DNA of 64,000 nt from Hyphomicrobiales bacterium (GTDB taxonomy: Bacteria; Pseudomonadota; Alphaproteobacteria; Rhizobiales; Rhizobiaceae). The number at the start of each line of letters is the position of its first letter. Positions within the stretch are counted from its first letter, which is position 1. This document shows, piece after piece, positions 35,673-44,500 of the stretch. Under the pieces are notes generated by a model. It saw nothing but the letters and a program-made list of their open reading frames with translations, was not told where the DNA came from and did not search any database. Both the position numbers and the translations under genes were made by a program. The stretch lies in the NCBI GenBank assembly GCA_900471515.1, contig UCFC01000042.1, forward strand, positions 1-64,000, written 5' to 3'.

Positions 35673-37238
35673 TCAGGCAAATTCGCTCTGTCTGGCAAAT
35701 GTGCGCGGATGCGCGACATGTTTCTTGACGATCGCGTCCTTGCTGTCGAGCTCCTCCAGAAGCACGTCGTAGGTCCACAGATCGGCAAGATGCTGCAGGA
35801 CGAGCTTCAAATCCTCCTCTTCCAGGAACTCGTCGTTGCTGGCCCGGTGCTGCAACAGCAATCTGCGGTCGCCGGCAAGATCGACATCGACGATTTCGAT
35901 TGCCGGGTCGGTATGGCCGATGTCGTAGTCGCGGGAAAGCTGCCGGCGAATACGCCTGTATCCGCGCTCGTCATGGATCGCCGAAACCAGGATACCCTCC
36001 TCGATCTCAGGATCGTCGTGAAGCTGGAACATGCGCCACCGGCGCATCAGGCTCGGGCTCAGGAACTGGCTGACAAAACTCTCGTCGCGATAATTGGCCC
36101 AGATATCGCGCAGCACCGCCATGGGATCGCCGCGCCCGGCAATCTCGGGAAACCACTCGCGGTCTTCACCGGTCGGCTCGGTGACGATGCGCTCGATGTC
36201 CTGCATCATGGCAAAACCGAGCGCGTAGGGATTGAAGCCGGAGAAGCGCCGGTCGTCGTACATCGGCTGGAACACGACATTGGTGTGCGATTTCAGGAAC
36301 TCGAAATAGTTGCCGTCGCTGATCTGCCCGCGCTCGTGCAGCCGCCGCATGATGTTGTAATGGACATAGGTGGCGGTGCCCTCGTTCATCACCTTCGTCT
36401 GGCGCTGCGGATGGAAATATTGCGCGACATGGCGGACGATGCGCAGGATTTCGCGTTGCCAGGAATGCAGCCGCGGCGCGGACTTTTCGAGGAAATAAAG
36501 GATATTGTCCTGCGGCAGGCCGAGTGCCGCGCGCCTGCGCTCGAATTCCTGGTCGGACTTGCTGCGCTTGAGGCCGACAGGCACGGTGCGCCAGAGATCG
36601 TTGAAGATCTTTTCCTCATGCGCCCGCCGCTCCTGCTGGCGCCTTTCCTCCTGCCGCAGATCGACCTGGGTCTTGCCGGCATAGCGGTGTACGCCGTGCG
36701 ACATCAGCGCATGGGCGGCATCCAGCGTGCGCTCGACGGCCACCTCGCCATAGCGTTCCTCGCAGCGGGAAATGTAGCTCTTGGCGAAATCGAGATAATC
36801 GAGAATGCCTTCGGCATCGGTCCAGAGCTTGAACAGATAGTTGTTCTTGAAGAAGTGGTTGTGGCCGAAGGCAGCATGCGCGATGACCAGCGTCTGCATG
36901 GTCGCCGTATTCTCCTCCATCAGATAGGAGATGCAGGGCGAACTGTTGATGACGATCTCATAGGCGAGGTCGCGCATGCCGCGGCGATAGAAGGCCTCGT
37001 GATGGGCAAAATGCTTGCCGAAGGACCAGTGGCGATAGAAGAGCGGCATGCCTGTCGAGGAATAGGCATCGAGCATCTGCTCCGATGTGATGACCTCGAT
37101 CTGGTTCGGATAGACATCGAGCCCCAGTTCCCCGAGCGCAATGTCCTCACAGGCGTCGTGAATGCGCTGCAGGGTTGGGAAATCCCAGTCGGCCCCTTCG
37201 AACAGAAGCTTCTCTTTGTGCCGCGTGCTGGTCCTCAT
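35673..37238 (-). CDS. SpoVR-family protein
   Basis: A 521-residue cytoplasmic protein of the SpoVR family, conserved far beyond spore formers. Landmarks are the N-terminal WDFPTLQRIHDACEDIA, PNQIEVITSEQMLDAYSS, HWSFGKH, the HNHFFKNNYLF stretch and MNEGTATYVHYNIMRRL. The ATG at 37238 overlaps the stop of the yeaH-type gene (ATGA); an upstream in-frame ATG at 37313 lies inside that gene and is not used. The three-gene set prkA-yeaH-spoVR is widespread and linked to stress and stationary phase. Its biochemical function is not known. Confidence 0.95.
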   Translation of the reverse strand: MRTSTRHKEKLLFEGADWDFPTLQRIHDACEDIALGELGLDVYPNQIEVITSEQMLDAYSSTGMPLFYRHWSFGKHFAHHEAFYRRGMRDLAYEIVINSSPCISYLMEENTATMQTLVIAHAAFGHNHFFKNNYLFKLWTDAEGILDYLDFAKSYISRCEERYGEVAVERTLDAAHALMSHGVHRYAGKTQVDLRQEERRQQERRAHEEKIFNDLWRTVPVGLKRSKSDQEFERRRAALGLPQDNILYFLEKSAPRLHSWQREILRIVRHVAQYFHPQRQTKVMNEGTATYVHYNIMRRLHERGQISDGNYFEFLKSHTNVVFQPMYDDRRFSGFNPYALGFAMMQDIERIVTEPTGEDREWFPEIAGRGDPMAVLRDIWANYRDESFVSQFLSPSLMRRWRMFQLHDDPEIEEGILVSAIHDERGYRRIRRQLSRDYDIGHTDPAIEIVDVDLAGDRRLLLQHRASNDEFLEEEDLKLVLQHLADLWTYDVLLEELDSKDAIVKKHVAHPRTFARQSEFA

Positions 37239-38512
37239 GGCGTCGCCCCTGCCTTGGCAGCCTTCTTCTGAAACAGGTCGTGGAAAACCGGGAAGATCTC
37301 GTTCTTGCGGCACACCTTGCGCATGGCGAGCGGCAGTGCCGTAGAGCGGATCTCCTGATAAAGGGTCCAGAGCGGCGATCTCGACGTCGAGGAATCGCCG
37401 TCCTCCTCACCGACTTCGATATAGGCGAAATACTGGCAGACCGGCAGGATTTCCTGCTGCAGCAGCTGGCCAGTCAGGGCGCCGTCGGAATAGGAATTGT
37501 CGCCATCGGAGGCCTGCGCCGCATAGATGTTCCACTCCGTCGGGTCGAAGCGCGCTGCAACGATCGAGCGCATCACGGCCAGCGCGCTGGAAACCAGCGT
37601 GCCGCCCGTCGCCGGACTGTAAAAGAACGTCTCCTCATCGACTTCCTCCGCCTTCTCCGTGTGCCGGATGAAGACGATCTCCACCTTCTCGTAACGCTGC
37701 GACAGGAAGAGGTAGAGCAGCAGGTAGAAGCGCTTGGCGAGATCCTTCATATGCTCGCTCATCGAGCCGGAAACGTCCATGAGGCAGAACATCACCGCCT
37801 TGACGACCGGTTTCGGCGTGTTTTCAAAGCGCCGGTAGCGGACATCGAGCGGGTCGATATAGGGGATACGCTTGCTCTTGAGGGTCAGGGTCCGCAACCT
37901 CTCCTCAAGGACCAGACGCTCTTCCGCGTCATCGCATTCGTCGATCTGCTTCTGCAGCGCCTCGATTTCCTCCGGCTTCGGGCGATGAAGCGCCAGGCGC
38001 CGCATCATGGCAAGGCGCGTCGTGCGCCCGACGGCGATGTTGGAAGGGGAGCCGGAGACGGAAAAACCGGCTCTTTGCGGCGTTACCTCGTCGGTCTCGC
38101 TCAGCCTGCGCTTGGCGAGGTCCGGCAATTCCAGATCTTCGAGGAAGATGTTGAGAAACTCCTCCCGGGTCAGAACGAAGCGGAAGCCGTCTTCGCCGTC
38201 GCCCTCCCCGGCCTCGGACGAACGGCCCCCGCCCGATGCCGGCGGGCGCTTGATGAAATCACCCTCGACGAATTTCTGGTTGCCGGGAAGGATCCGATCC
38301 TGAATTCCCCCTCCGCCCCGGTGAAGGCCCGGTTCGGACATGCCGCCGATCGGAAGAGTAACCTCGCCGCCATCCAGCACATCGCGGATGGAGCGGTTCT
38401 GCAAGGATCGTTTAACCGCTTGTTCTACGGCGTCCTTGGCACGCCGTAGAAACCGTTGCCGATTTTCCAAACTTTTACCGCGCGGATTGAGCCGCCGGTC
38501 AATGATGTGCAT
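37235..38512 (-). CDS. YeaH/YhbH-family protein (DUF444)
   Basis: A 425-residue protein with the YeaH N-terminus (MHIIDRRLNPRGKSLENRQRF) and a Gly-rich linker (residues ~60-105). Its C-terminal von Willebrand A-like domain has the metal-ion-dependent adhesion motif DVSGSM at 246-251. Later landmarks are EETFFYSPATGGTLVSSAL and QASDGDNSYSDG. It probably acts with the kinase PrkA and with SpoVR, whose genes flank it. The prkA gene ends 37 bases upstream. Confidence 0.95.
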   Translation of the reverse strand: MHIIDRRLNPRGKSLENRQRFLRRAKDAVEQAVKRSLQNRSIRDVLDGGEVTLPIGGMSEPGLHRGGGGIQDRILPGNQKFVEGDFIKRPPASGGGRSSEAGEGDGEDGFRFVLTREEFLNIFLEDLELPDLAKRRLSETDEVTPQRAGFSVSGSPSNIAVGRTTRLAMMRRLALHRPKPEEIEALQKQIDECDDAEERLVLEERLRTLTLKSKRIPYIDPLDVRYRRFENTPKPVVKAVMFCLMDVSGSMSEHMKDLAKRFYLLLYLFLSQRYEKVEIVFIRHTEKAEEVDEETFFYSPATGGTLVSSALAVMRSIVAARFDPTEWNIYAAQASDGDNSYSDGALTGQLLQQEILPVCQYFAYIEVGEEDGDSSTSRSPLWTLYQEIRSTALPLAMRKVCRKNEIFPVFHDLFQKKAAKAGATP

Positions 38513-38549
38513 GTTTGCTCCTACATGGGTACTCGCTCGGACAGCCTAC

Positions 38550-40493
38550 CTAACTCGCCTGCTTGACGCGCATGTACCATTCCACCAGCCGGCGAACCTG
38601 CCGTTCGGTATAATCCCGCGCGACCATGCGCGAGACGAACTCACTGTGTTTCTTTTCGGTCTCGCTATCCTTCTTCGATCCGAAGGATATGACCGGCAGC
38701 AGATCCTCGACCTGCGAAAACATCCGCTTCTCGATGACTTCCCGGATCTTTTCGTAGCTGGTCCAGGAGGGATTCTTGCCGCCGTTGGCCGCGCGCGACC
38801 TGAGGCAGAACTTCACGATCTCGTTGCGGAAATCCTTGGGATTGGCGATGCCTGCCGGTTTTTCGATCTTCGTCAGCTCCTGGTTCAGAAGTTCGCGGTC
38901 GAGCAACTGCCCCGTATCCGGGTCCTTGAAATCGATGTCCTCGATCCAGGCGTCCGCATAGTCGACATAGCGGTCGAACAGATTCTGGCCGTAATCGGAG
39001 TAGGATTCCAGATAGGCCTTCTGGATTTCGTTGCCGATGAATTCCGCATAACGCGGCGCCAGTTCTGCCTTGATGAACTCCATATAGCGCTTTTCCGTCT
39101 CCTCGGAAAACTGCTCGCGGCGAATAGCCTGTTCCAGGACATACATCAGATGAACGGGATCGGCGCCGATATCCGTTGGGTCGTGGTTGAACGTCGACGC
39201 AAGGACCTTAAAGGCGAAACGTGTCGATATTCCGTCCATGCCCTCATCGACGCCTGCGGCGTCGCGATATTCCTGCACGCTTCTGGCGCGCGGATCGGTT
39301 TCCTTCAGGCTCTCGCCGTCATAGGCGCGCATCTTCGAGAAGAGATTGGAATTCTCGTGCTTGCGAAGCCGCGACAGGACGGAAAAGCGGGCCAGCATCT
39401 CCAGCGTCGCCGGCGCGCAGGCCGCATCGGCAAGCTCCGAGCCTTCGATCAGTTTCTGGTAGATTTTCTGCTCCTCCGTAACCCGCAGGCAATAGGGAAC
39501 CTTGATGACGCAGATGCGATCGATGAAGGCTTCGTTGTTCTTGTTTGCCTTGAAGGTCTGCCATTCCGCTTCGTTCGAATGGGCAAGGATGATGCCGGAG
39601 AACGGGATCGCACCGATATTTTCGGTGCCCATGTAGTTGTTTTCCTGCGTCGCCGTCAGCAGCGGGTGCAGCATCTTGATCGGCGCCTTGAACATTTCGA
39701 CGAATTCCAGCACGCCCTGATTGGCGCGGTTCAGACCGCCGGAATAGCTGTAGGCATCGGAATCGTTCTGCGAATAGTGCTCGAGCTTGCGGATATCGAC
39801 CTTGCCGACCAGCGACGAGACGTCCTGGTTGTTCTCATCGCCCGGCTCGGTCTTGGCGATCGCGATCTGGCGAAGCCGGGAGGGCTGGATCTTCACTACG
39901 CGAAAACGCGAGATATCGCCGTCGAATTCGTCGAGCCGCTTGAGGCACCAGGGGCTCATCAGGCCGCTGAGGCGACGGGTGGGAATACCGTATTCCTCCA
40001 GCAGCAAAGGTCCCATGGTCAGGGGGTCGAAGAGGTTGAGGGGGCTTTCAAAGACCGGGCTCAACTCGTCGCCGGCCTTCAGCACATAAATGGGATTGAC
40101 TTCCATCAGCTGCTTCAGGCGCTCCGCAAGCGAAGACTTGCCGCCGCCGACCGGGCCGAGCAGGTAGAGGATCTGCTTGCGCTCTTCCAGTCCCTGGGCG
40201 GCGTGCCGGAAGAAGGACACGATCCGCTCGATCGTCTCTTCCATGCCGAAGAACCCTGTAAAGGCCGGATAGGTCCGGATCGTCCTGTTCATGAAGACGC
40301 GCCCGAGCCGCGAATCCTTGGCTGTATCGATGATTTCAGGTTCGCCGATCGCCGCCAACAGCCGCTCGGTGGCGTTGGCATAGGCCATCGGATCCTTCTT
40401 GCATAAGGACAGATAGTCCGCGATAGACATATCCGTCTCGCGGCGAGACTCGTAGTTACGGGTGAACGCATCAAATAGGGAGTTGTTCAGCAT
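38550..40493 (-). CDS. prkA: PrkA-family serine protein kinase / AAA protein (YeaG)
   Basis: A 647-residue cytoplasmic protein. The N-terminal AAA domain has Walker A GPVGGGKSS at 113-121 and the PrkA-specific VFMNRTIRTYPAFTGFFGMEETIERIV. The C-terminal domain (from ~440) carries the kinase-like fold with EFIGNEIQKAYLESYSDYGQN and the terminal EWYMRVKQAS. PrkA phosphorylates proteins or works as an AAA protease-like factor in starvation responses. A strong ribosome site (GGAGG) precedes the ATG. It is the first gene of prkA-yeaH-spoVR. The symbol is by family. Confidence 0.95.
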   Translation of the reverse strand: MLNNSLFDAFTRNYESRRETDMSIADYLSLCKKDPMAYANATERLLAAIGEPEIIDTAKDSRLGRVFMNRTIRTYPAFTGFFGMEETIERIVSFFRHAAQGLEERKQILYLLGPVGGGKSSLAERLKQLMEVNPIYVLKAGDELSPVFESPLNLFDPLTMGPLLLEEYGIPTRRLSGLMSPWCLKRLDEFDGDISRFRVVKIQPSRLRQIAIAKTEPGDENNQDVSSLVGKVDIRKLEHYSQNDSDAYSYSGGLNRANQGVLEFVEMFKAPIKMLHPLLTATQENNYMGTENIGAIPFSGIILAHSNEAEWQTFKANKNNEAFIDRICVIKVPYCLRVTEEQKIYQKLIEGSELADAACAPATLEMLARFSVLSRLRKHENSNLFSKMRAYDGESLKETDPRARSVQEYRDAAGVDEGMDGISTRFAFKVLASTFNHDPTDIGADPVHLMYVLEQAIRREQFSEETEKRYMEFIKAELAPRYAEFIGNEIQKAYLESYSDYGQNLFDRYVDYADAWIEDIDFKDPDTGQLLDRELLNQELTKIEKPAGIANPKDFRNEIVKFCLRSRAANGGKNPSWTSYEKIREVIEKRMFSQVEDLLPVISFGSKKDSETEKKHSEFVSRMVARDYTERQVRRLVEWYMRVKQAS

Positions 40494-41045
40494 AGGCCCT
40501 CCTATAAAGGTCTGCCTCAGCGATTTTCGCCTTCGCTAAGTAAGATGGTGCGCCAATGTTTTGAAAGATCAAGGTCCTCCTAGACGGAAATAAGACATGG
40601 CTGGCATTCCAGCCGCGCTACACAAAAAAGTGCGCGTAACTCGCCAATTTGCTCCTAGAAAGTTGACCGTCTCTATAGCTTTGCAGCGGCGCGGGGAGTA
40701 TTATTCGCGCGCGGCATGAAAGGGAACGCCGTGCACCTTCACGGCGATGACGCGAATATGTGCTGGTGCCAATGAAGGGCTGCCTGATTCGCTGGAGCGA
40801 GCATTTCTCGCGGTCCGTGTCTGAGACGCGTCTTCAAGCAACGTCAAGCGAAAGCAAGGCCTGATCGAAAACAGACCGGTCACTCAACTCATGCGATCAC
40901 GCGAGGATAGTCCCGCCTCGCGCATCAGGACCGCGATCCTCACAGACATCCGAAACCACGGCTGCAAAGAACGGCAGCACACCGGCGGCGGCTGACAAGT
41001 ACTTTCTGCAATACCGGCTCGCCACTTTGGGAAACGCGACGGTCG
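40494..41045. other. Intergenic region between prkA and dctD (552 bp)
   Basis: No gene is supported. A 60-codon minus-strand frame (40701-40883) lacks a ribosome site or recognisable similarity. Two small inverted repeats are present: GGCTGG/CCAGCC at 40600-40615 and CGCGAGG/CCTCGCG at 40900-40922. The prkA promoter should lie in the left 150 bases, but I cannot assign its sigma factor. Confidence 0.4.
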
Positions 41046-42419
41046 CTATGCCTCGTTCTCCGTCTTCGAGGGGCTGAAAGCGGCCCGCTCGATACCGTGG
41101 CGCTGCAGCTTGTCGTAGAAGGTCTTGCGCGGAATGCCGAGTGTTTCGATCGTGCGGCGCACGTCGCCGTCGTTGCGGGTTAGCGTCTCCCGGATGATAT
41201 CGGCCTCGTAGCGGTCGACCCTTGCCGGCAAAGGCAGCGCGGCCTCCACCCTCTCCATCCCGGCCTGCGCCCGCGCGGACGGTGTCGCTTCAAGGCCGAG
41301 CACGAAGCGCTCGGCGAAATGTGAGAGTTCGCGCACATTGCCCGGCCAGTCATGGCTTTTCAGGTGGCGGTGCAACTCCGGCGAAGCCGCTGGAACCGGG
41401 CGCTTGAAACGGTTGGCGGCCCGTTCGGTGAAGTGGGCAAAGAGGAGCGGGATGTCGTCGCGCCGGTCGCGCAGCGGCGGAATGCCGATCGTCACGACAT
41501 TGAGGCGATAATAGAGATCCTCGCGGAAATCGCCGCGTTCGCGCGGATTGCCAAGATCGATCTTGGCGGCGGCAACGACCCGCAGATCGACCGGCCGCAC
41601 CTCGTTGGTGCCAAGCGGCATGACTTCCCGCATTTCCAGGACCCGCAGCATCTGCACCTGGGCGGAGGCCGGCATGCTTTCGATTTCGTCGAGGAAAAGC
41701 GTTCCGCCGCTCGAATGTTCGATACGACCGATGCGCTTCTTCTGGGCGCCGGTGAAAGCTCCCGCCTCATGGCCGAAGAGTTCGCTTTCGATCACCGTTT
41801 CCGGTAAGGCGCCGCAATTCAGCGCCACGAAGTTTCCCTTGGAACGGCGGCTCCAGCGATGCAGCAGGCTCGCCACCACTTCCTTGCCGCTGCCGGTCTC
41901 GCCGGTCACCAGCACGTCGACATCCGTATCGGCGATCTGCCTGAGCGTTCGCCGCAGGCGCTCCATGGCCGGCGTCTGGCCGATCAGCGGCAGGTCGCCC
42001 CGTGCCTGCTCGGCGGCCTCGCGCAACGCGCGATTGTCGAGCACCAGGCGCCGCTTCTCGGCCGCCCGGTGGACGCTCTGAACCAGCCTGTCGGCGGCAA
42101 AGGGCTTGGTGATGAAATCATAAGCCCCGTCCTGGATCGCCTTGACGGCCATCGGAATATCGCCATGCCCGGTCATCAGGATCACCGGCAGGTCTTCGTC
42201 CAGGCGACGTATGCGGTCGAACAGCTGCAGCCCGTCGACCTGCGGCATGCGGATATCGGAAACGACGACCCCGGTAAAATCCGCCCTCAGCACCTTCAAT
42301 GCGTCCATTGCGGCAGAAAATGTCGAAACGGCAAAGCCGGCCAGTTCCAGCGTCTGCTTCGTCGCCTTCAGGAGATCCTTGTCGTCGTCGATCAGGAAGA
42401 CCGGGATCGTGTCGCTCAT
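41046..42419 (-). CDS. dctD: C4-dicarboxylate response regulator DctD
   Basis: A 457-residue NtrC-type activator. The receiver domain has phosphoacceptor D55 (VVVSDIRMPQ). The AAA+ domain has Walker A GETGSGKE (173-180) and the sigma-54-contact loop GAFTGA (220-225). The C-terminal Fis-type helix (DVRRTIETLGIPRKTFYDKLQ) binds DNA. It activates dctA transcription at the sigma-54 promoter on receiving phosphate from DctB. The ATG overlaps the dctB stop (ATGA). Confidence 0.96.
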   Translation of the reverse strand: MSDTIPVFLIDDDKDLLKATKQTLELAGFAVSTFSAAMDALKVLRADFTGVVVSDIRMPQVDGLQLFDRIRRLDEDLPVILMTGHGDIPMAVKAIQDGAYDFITKPFAADRLVQSVHRAAEKRRLVLDNRALREAAEQARGDLPLIGQTPAMERLRRTLRQIADTDVDVLVTGETGSGKEVVASLLHRWSRRSKGNFVALNCGALPETVIESELFGHEAGAFTGAQKKRIGRIEHSSGGTLFLDEIESMPASAQVQMLRVLEMREVMPLGTNEVRPVDLRVVAAAKIDLGNPRERGDFREDLYYRLNVVTIGIPPLRDRRDDIPLLFAHFTERAANRFKRPVPAASPELHRHLKSHDWPGNVRELSHFAERFVLGLEATPSARAQAGMERVEAALPLPARVDRYEADIIRETLTRNDGDVRRTIETLGIPRKTFYDKLQRHGIERAAFSPSKTENEA

Positions 42420-44278
42420 GCCTGTACCTTCTGCAGATGGATGGTAAAGCGGGTGCCGCCCTCATTGCTTTCGACCTCGATACGGCCGCCGTAATCGGAA
42501 ACGATATCCTTGGAGATGACGAGCCCGAGCCCGAGCCCCTTTTCCTTCGAGGTGTTGAAGGGCGAAAACAGCGAACCAAGGATCTCCTCGGATATGCCTG
42601 GCCCGTTATCGGCGACGGTTACGACAACCTCGCCGCCCGCCTCCTCGCAGAAGATCTCCACCTTCGCGCCCTCCCTGCCGTCAAGCGCCTCCAGCGCATT
42701 CTGGAAAAGGTTGATCAGCACCTGCTCCAGCCGGATGCGATTACCGCTGACCTTGAGTTCGGCTGGCGGCAGCCGGATATCGAGCGCATCCAGGCGACCG
42801 GCAAAGCGGCTGCGCAAGAGTACGACAGCGCCCTCGATGACGGCGCGCAGTTCCACCGGCTCCGCCGCCGTACGGCCCTTGCGGGCAAAGGCCTTCAACT
42901 CTTCGGTGATCGTACCGATGCGCTCCGTCAGGCCGGCAATCGCATCGAGATTGTCGTCGGCCGATTGCGGCTGCCGGCGCTTGAGGAAGGTTCGGGCATT
43001 GTCGGCATAGGCGCGGATGGTCGCGACCGGCTGGTTGATCTCATGCGCCACGCCGGCGGCCACCTGCCCCAGGATCGCCAGGCGGTTTGCCTGCACCAGT
43101 TCCTGCTGCACCACCTGCAGCCGCGCCTCGGTCGCGCGGTGATCGGAAATCTCCGCCTGAAGCCTGTCGCGGGCACGGCTCAGGTCATCAGTCCGCTCCA
43201 GCACCCGGCGTTCAAGCTCTTCACGCGCGGCGCGCTCGGTGGCGATGCGCATGGTGGCGATCTGGCGGCGACGCAGCAGGAAGGTCATGATCGCGAGCAC
43301 CGGAATGAGCGCCGCCAATGTCAGCAGGCGCCATTCGCGCACGGATGAGGCGATCGGCGCTTCGGTCGGCACGAGATATTCGAGTTGCCATGAGGTTGAG
43401 GGCACCTCTGTGCGCAATCGCAGGAATTCCCCCTCACCACCGCCCGGCATGACGGCATGGACGATTGCAGCACCGGGTCTCAGCGCCTGCCGCTCGTCGA
43501 TCGGCAAAGGCGAAAGTGGCGCCTCGCCGAATTGCAGGCTGCTTCTGAGTGCGGAAATGCTTTCCAGAGGCAGGGGTTTGGCGGTCATGAAACGCCAGGA
43601 CGGCAGGCTGGTGATCAGCACGACCCCGTGCTCGTCGGTGACATAGGCCGGCCGGGCCGCATCGCGCCAGTCGGACTCCAGCTGATCGAACTCCATCTTG
43701 ACGACCACGACACCAAGCGGAGCCGCGGCATCCCCGACCCGCCGGGAAATATAAAGACCCGGCCGGTTGCTGACATTGCCGAGCGCGAAATGCTCCGCCG
43801 TACCCGTTTCCATGGCGCGGCGGAAATAATCGCGGAAGGAATAATCTTTGCCGACAAAACTCAGGGGCTCCTGCCAGTTGCTGGAGGCGATCGCGATACC
43901 GTTGCTGCCGGTAACGTAGAGAACCGAGGCGCGCGTGCCGGCAACGAGGCTCTGGAGCTTGCGGTCAAGCCCCATGACGGCCTCGCCCTGCCCGGAGGCC
44001 AGGGCATCCCGCACCTGCTGATCATCGGCAAGAAGAAGCGGGAGAGCCCGCGGCCCTTCAAGCACGGCCCGCAGCAGCGCGACCTTGAGATTGGCATCGG
44101 TCTGCCCCTGATCCTCCAGCGCCGCAATTGCCTGCAGGCGGCCATAGATGCCGGCCCCGTAAAGGGCGATTGCGATGAGTGCGGCGGCAAGCGCGGCAAA
44201 GATCAGCCACACGGATCGGGAGCGCCGGCCAAGCTGTTCAGGTGTCAGGAGACGTTCGTTTGCGGTCCTCTGGAGCAT
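42416..44278 (-). CDS. dctB: C4-dicarboxylate sensor histidine kinase DctB
   Basis: A 620-residue membrane kinase. One transmembrane helix near the N-terminus (VWLIFAALAAALIAIALYGAG) and another around 320-340 enclose a periplasmic PAS-like dicarboxylate-sensing domain. The cytoplasmic part has a coiled coil, the H-box GQVAAGVAHEINQPVATIRAYAD (phosphoacceptor His), and the ATPase N-, G1- and G2-boxes (NRIRLEQVLINLFQNALEA, VADNGPGIS, KGLGLGL). The start at 44278 leaves the DctD sites free in the dctB-dctA intergenic region; a longer frame would run across them. Confidence 0.96.
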   Translation of the reverse strand: MLQRTANERLLTPEQLGRRSRSVWLIFAALAAALIAIALYGAGIYGRLQAIAALEDQGQTDANLKVALLRAVLEGPRALPLLLADDQQVRDALASGQGEAVMGLDRKLQSLVAGTRASVLYVTGSNGIAIASSNWQEPLSFVGKDYSFRDYFRRAMETGTAEHFALGNVSNRPGLYISRRVGDAAAPLGVVVVKMEFDQLESDWRDAARPAYVTDEHGVVLITSLPSWRFMTAKPLPLESISALRSSLQFGEAPLSPLPIDERQALRPGAAIVHAVMPGGGEGEFLRLRTEVPSTSWQLEYLVPTEAPIASSVREWRLLTLAALIPVLAIMTFLLRRRQIATMRIATERAAREELERRVLERTDDLSRARDRLQAEISDHRATEARLQVVQQELVQANRLAILGQVAAGVAHEINQPVATIRAYADNARTFLKRRQPQSADDNLDAIAGLTERIGTITEELKAFARKGRTAAEPVELRAVIEGAVVLLRSRFAGRLDALDIRLPPAELKVSGNRIRLEQVLINLFQNALEALDGREGAKVEIFCEEAGGEVVVTVADNGPGISEEILGSLFSPFNTSKEKGLGLGLVISKDIVSDYGGRIEVESNEGGTRFTIHLQKVQA

Positions 44279-44286
44279 GGCGACAT

Positions 44287-44337
44287 TGTGCATATTTTCG
44301 CACGCCCAGCAAATCACTTTGTGCGGAAAACCGCACC
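44287..44337. promoter_or_regulatory. Tandem DctD binding sites upstream of dctA
   Basis: The dctA-proximal site is a perfect palindrome, GTGCGG-AAAA-CCGCAC (44321-44336). The distal one is weaker, GTGC-N8-GCAC (44288-44303). They lie 60-110 bases upstream of the -24 element, as expected for an enhancer of a sigma-54 promoter. Confidence 0.82.
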
Positions 44338-44398
44338 AAAGCGTCCGACCCGACCAGATACACTCAAAGATATCAACGCATTAGGCCGTCCGAAAAAC

Positions 44399-44414
44399 TG
44401 GCACGCGCATTGCA
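44399..44414 (+). promoter_or_regulatory. Sigma-54 promoter of dctA
   Basis: TGGCACG-N4-TTGCA with ten bases between GG and GC, a full match to the RpoN consensus. Confidence 0.92.
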
Positions 44415-44500
44415 AACCGGAGTCCTCATCAGTCGGGAGGCTGTTTGACCATCATGACTTGCCCGCCGCCGCACTGGCGTCCGGCACAGTGGAGGACACC

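Noticed and set aside
35643..37271. A 542-codon plus-strand frame opposite spoVR
   Set aside because: Antisense to a conserved SpoVR protein; no family resemblance.
40701..40883. A 60-codon minus-strand frame between prkA and dctD
   Set aside because: No start signal and no similarity.
43457..44500. Upstream extension of the dctA frame by 348 codons
   Set aside because: Runs antisense through dctB and across the DctD sites and sigma-54 promoter; the ATG at 44501 has the ribosome site and known DctA length.
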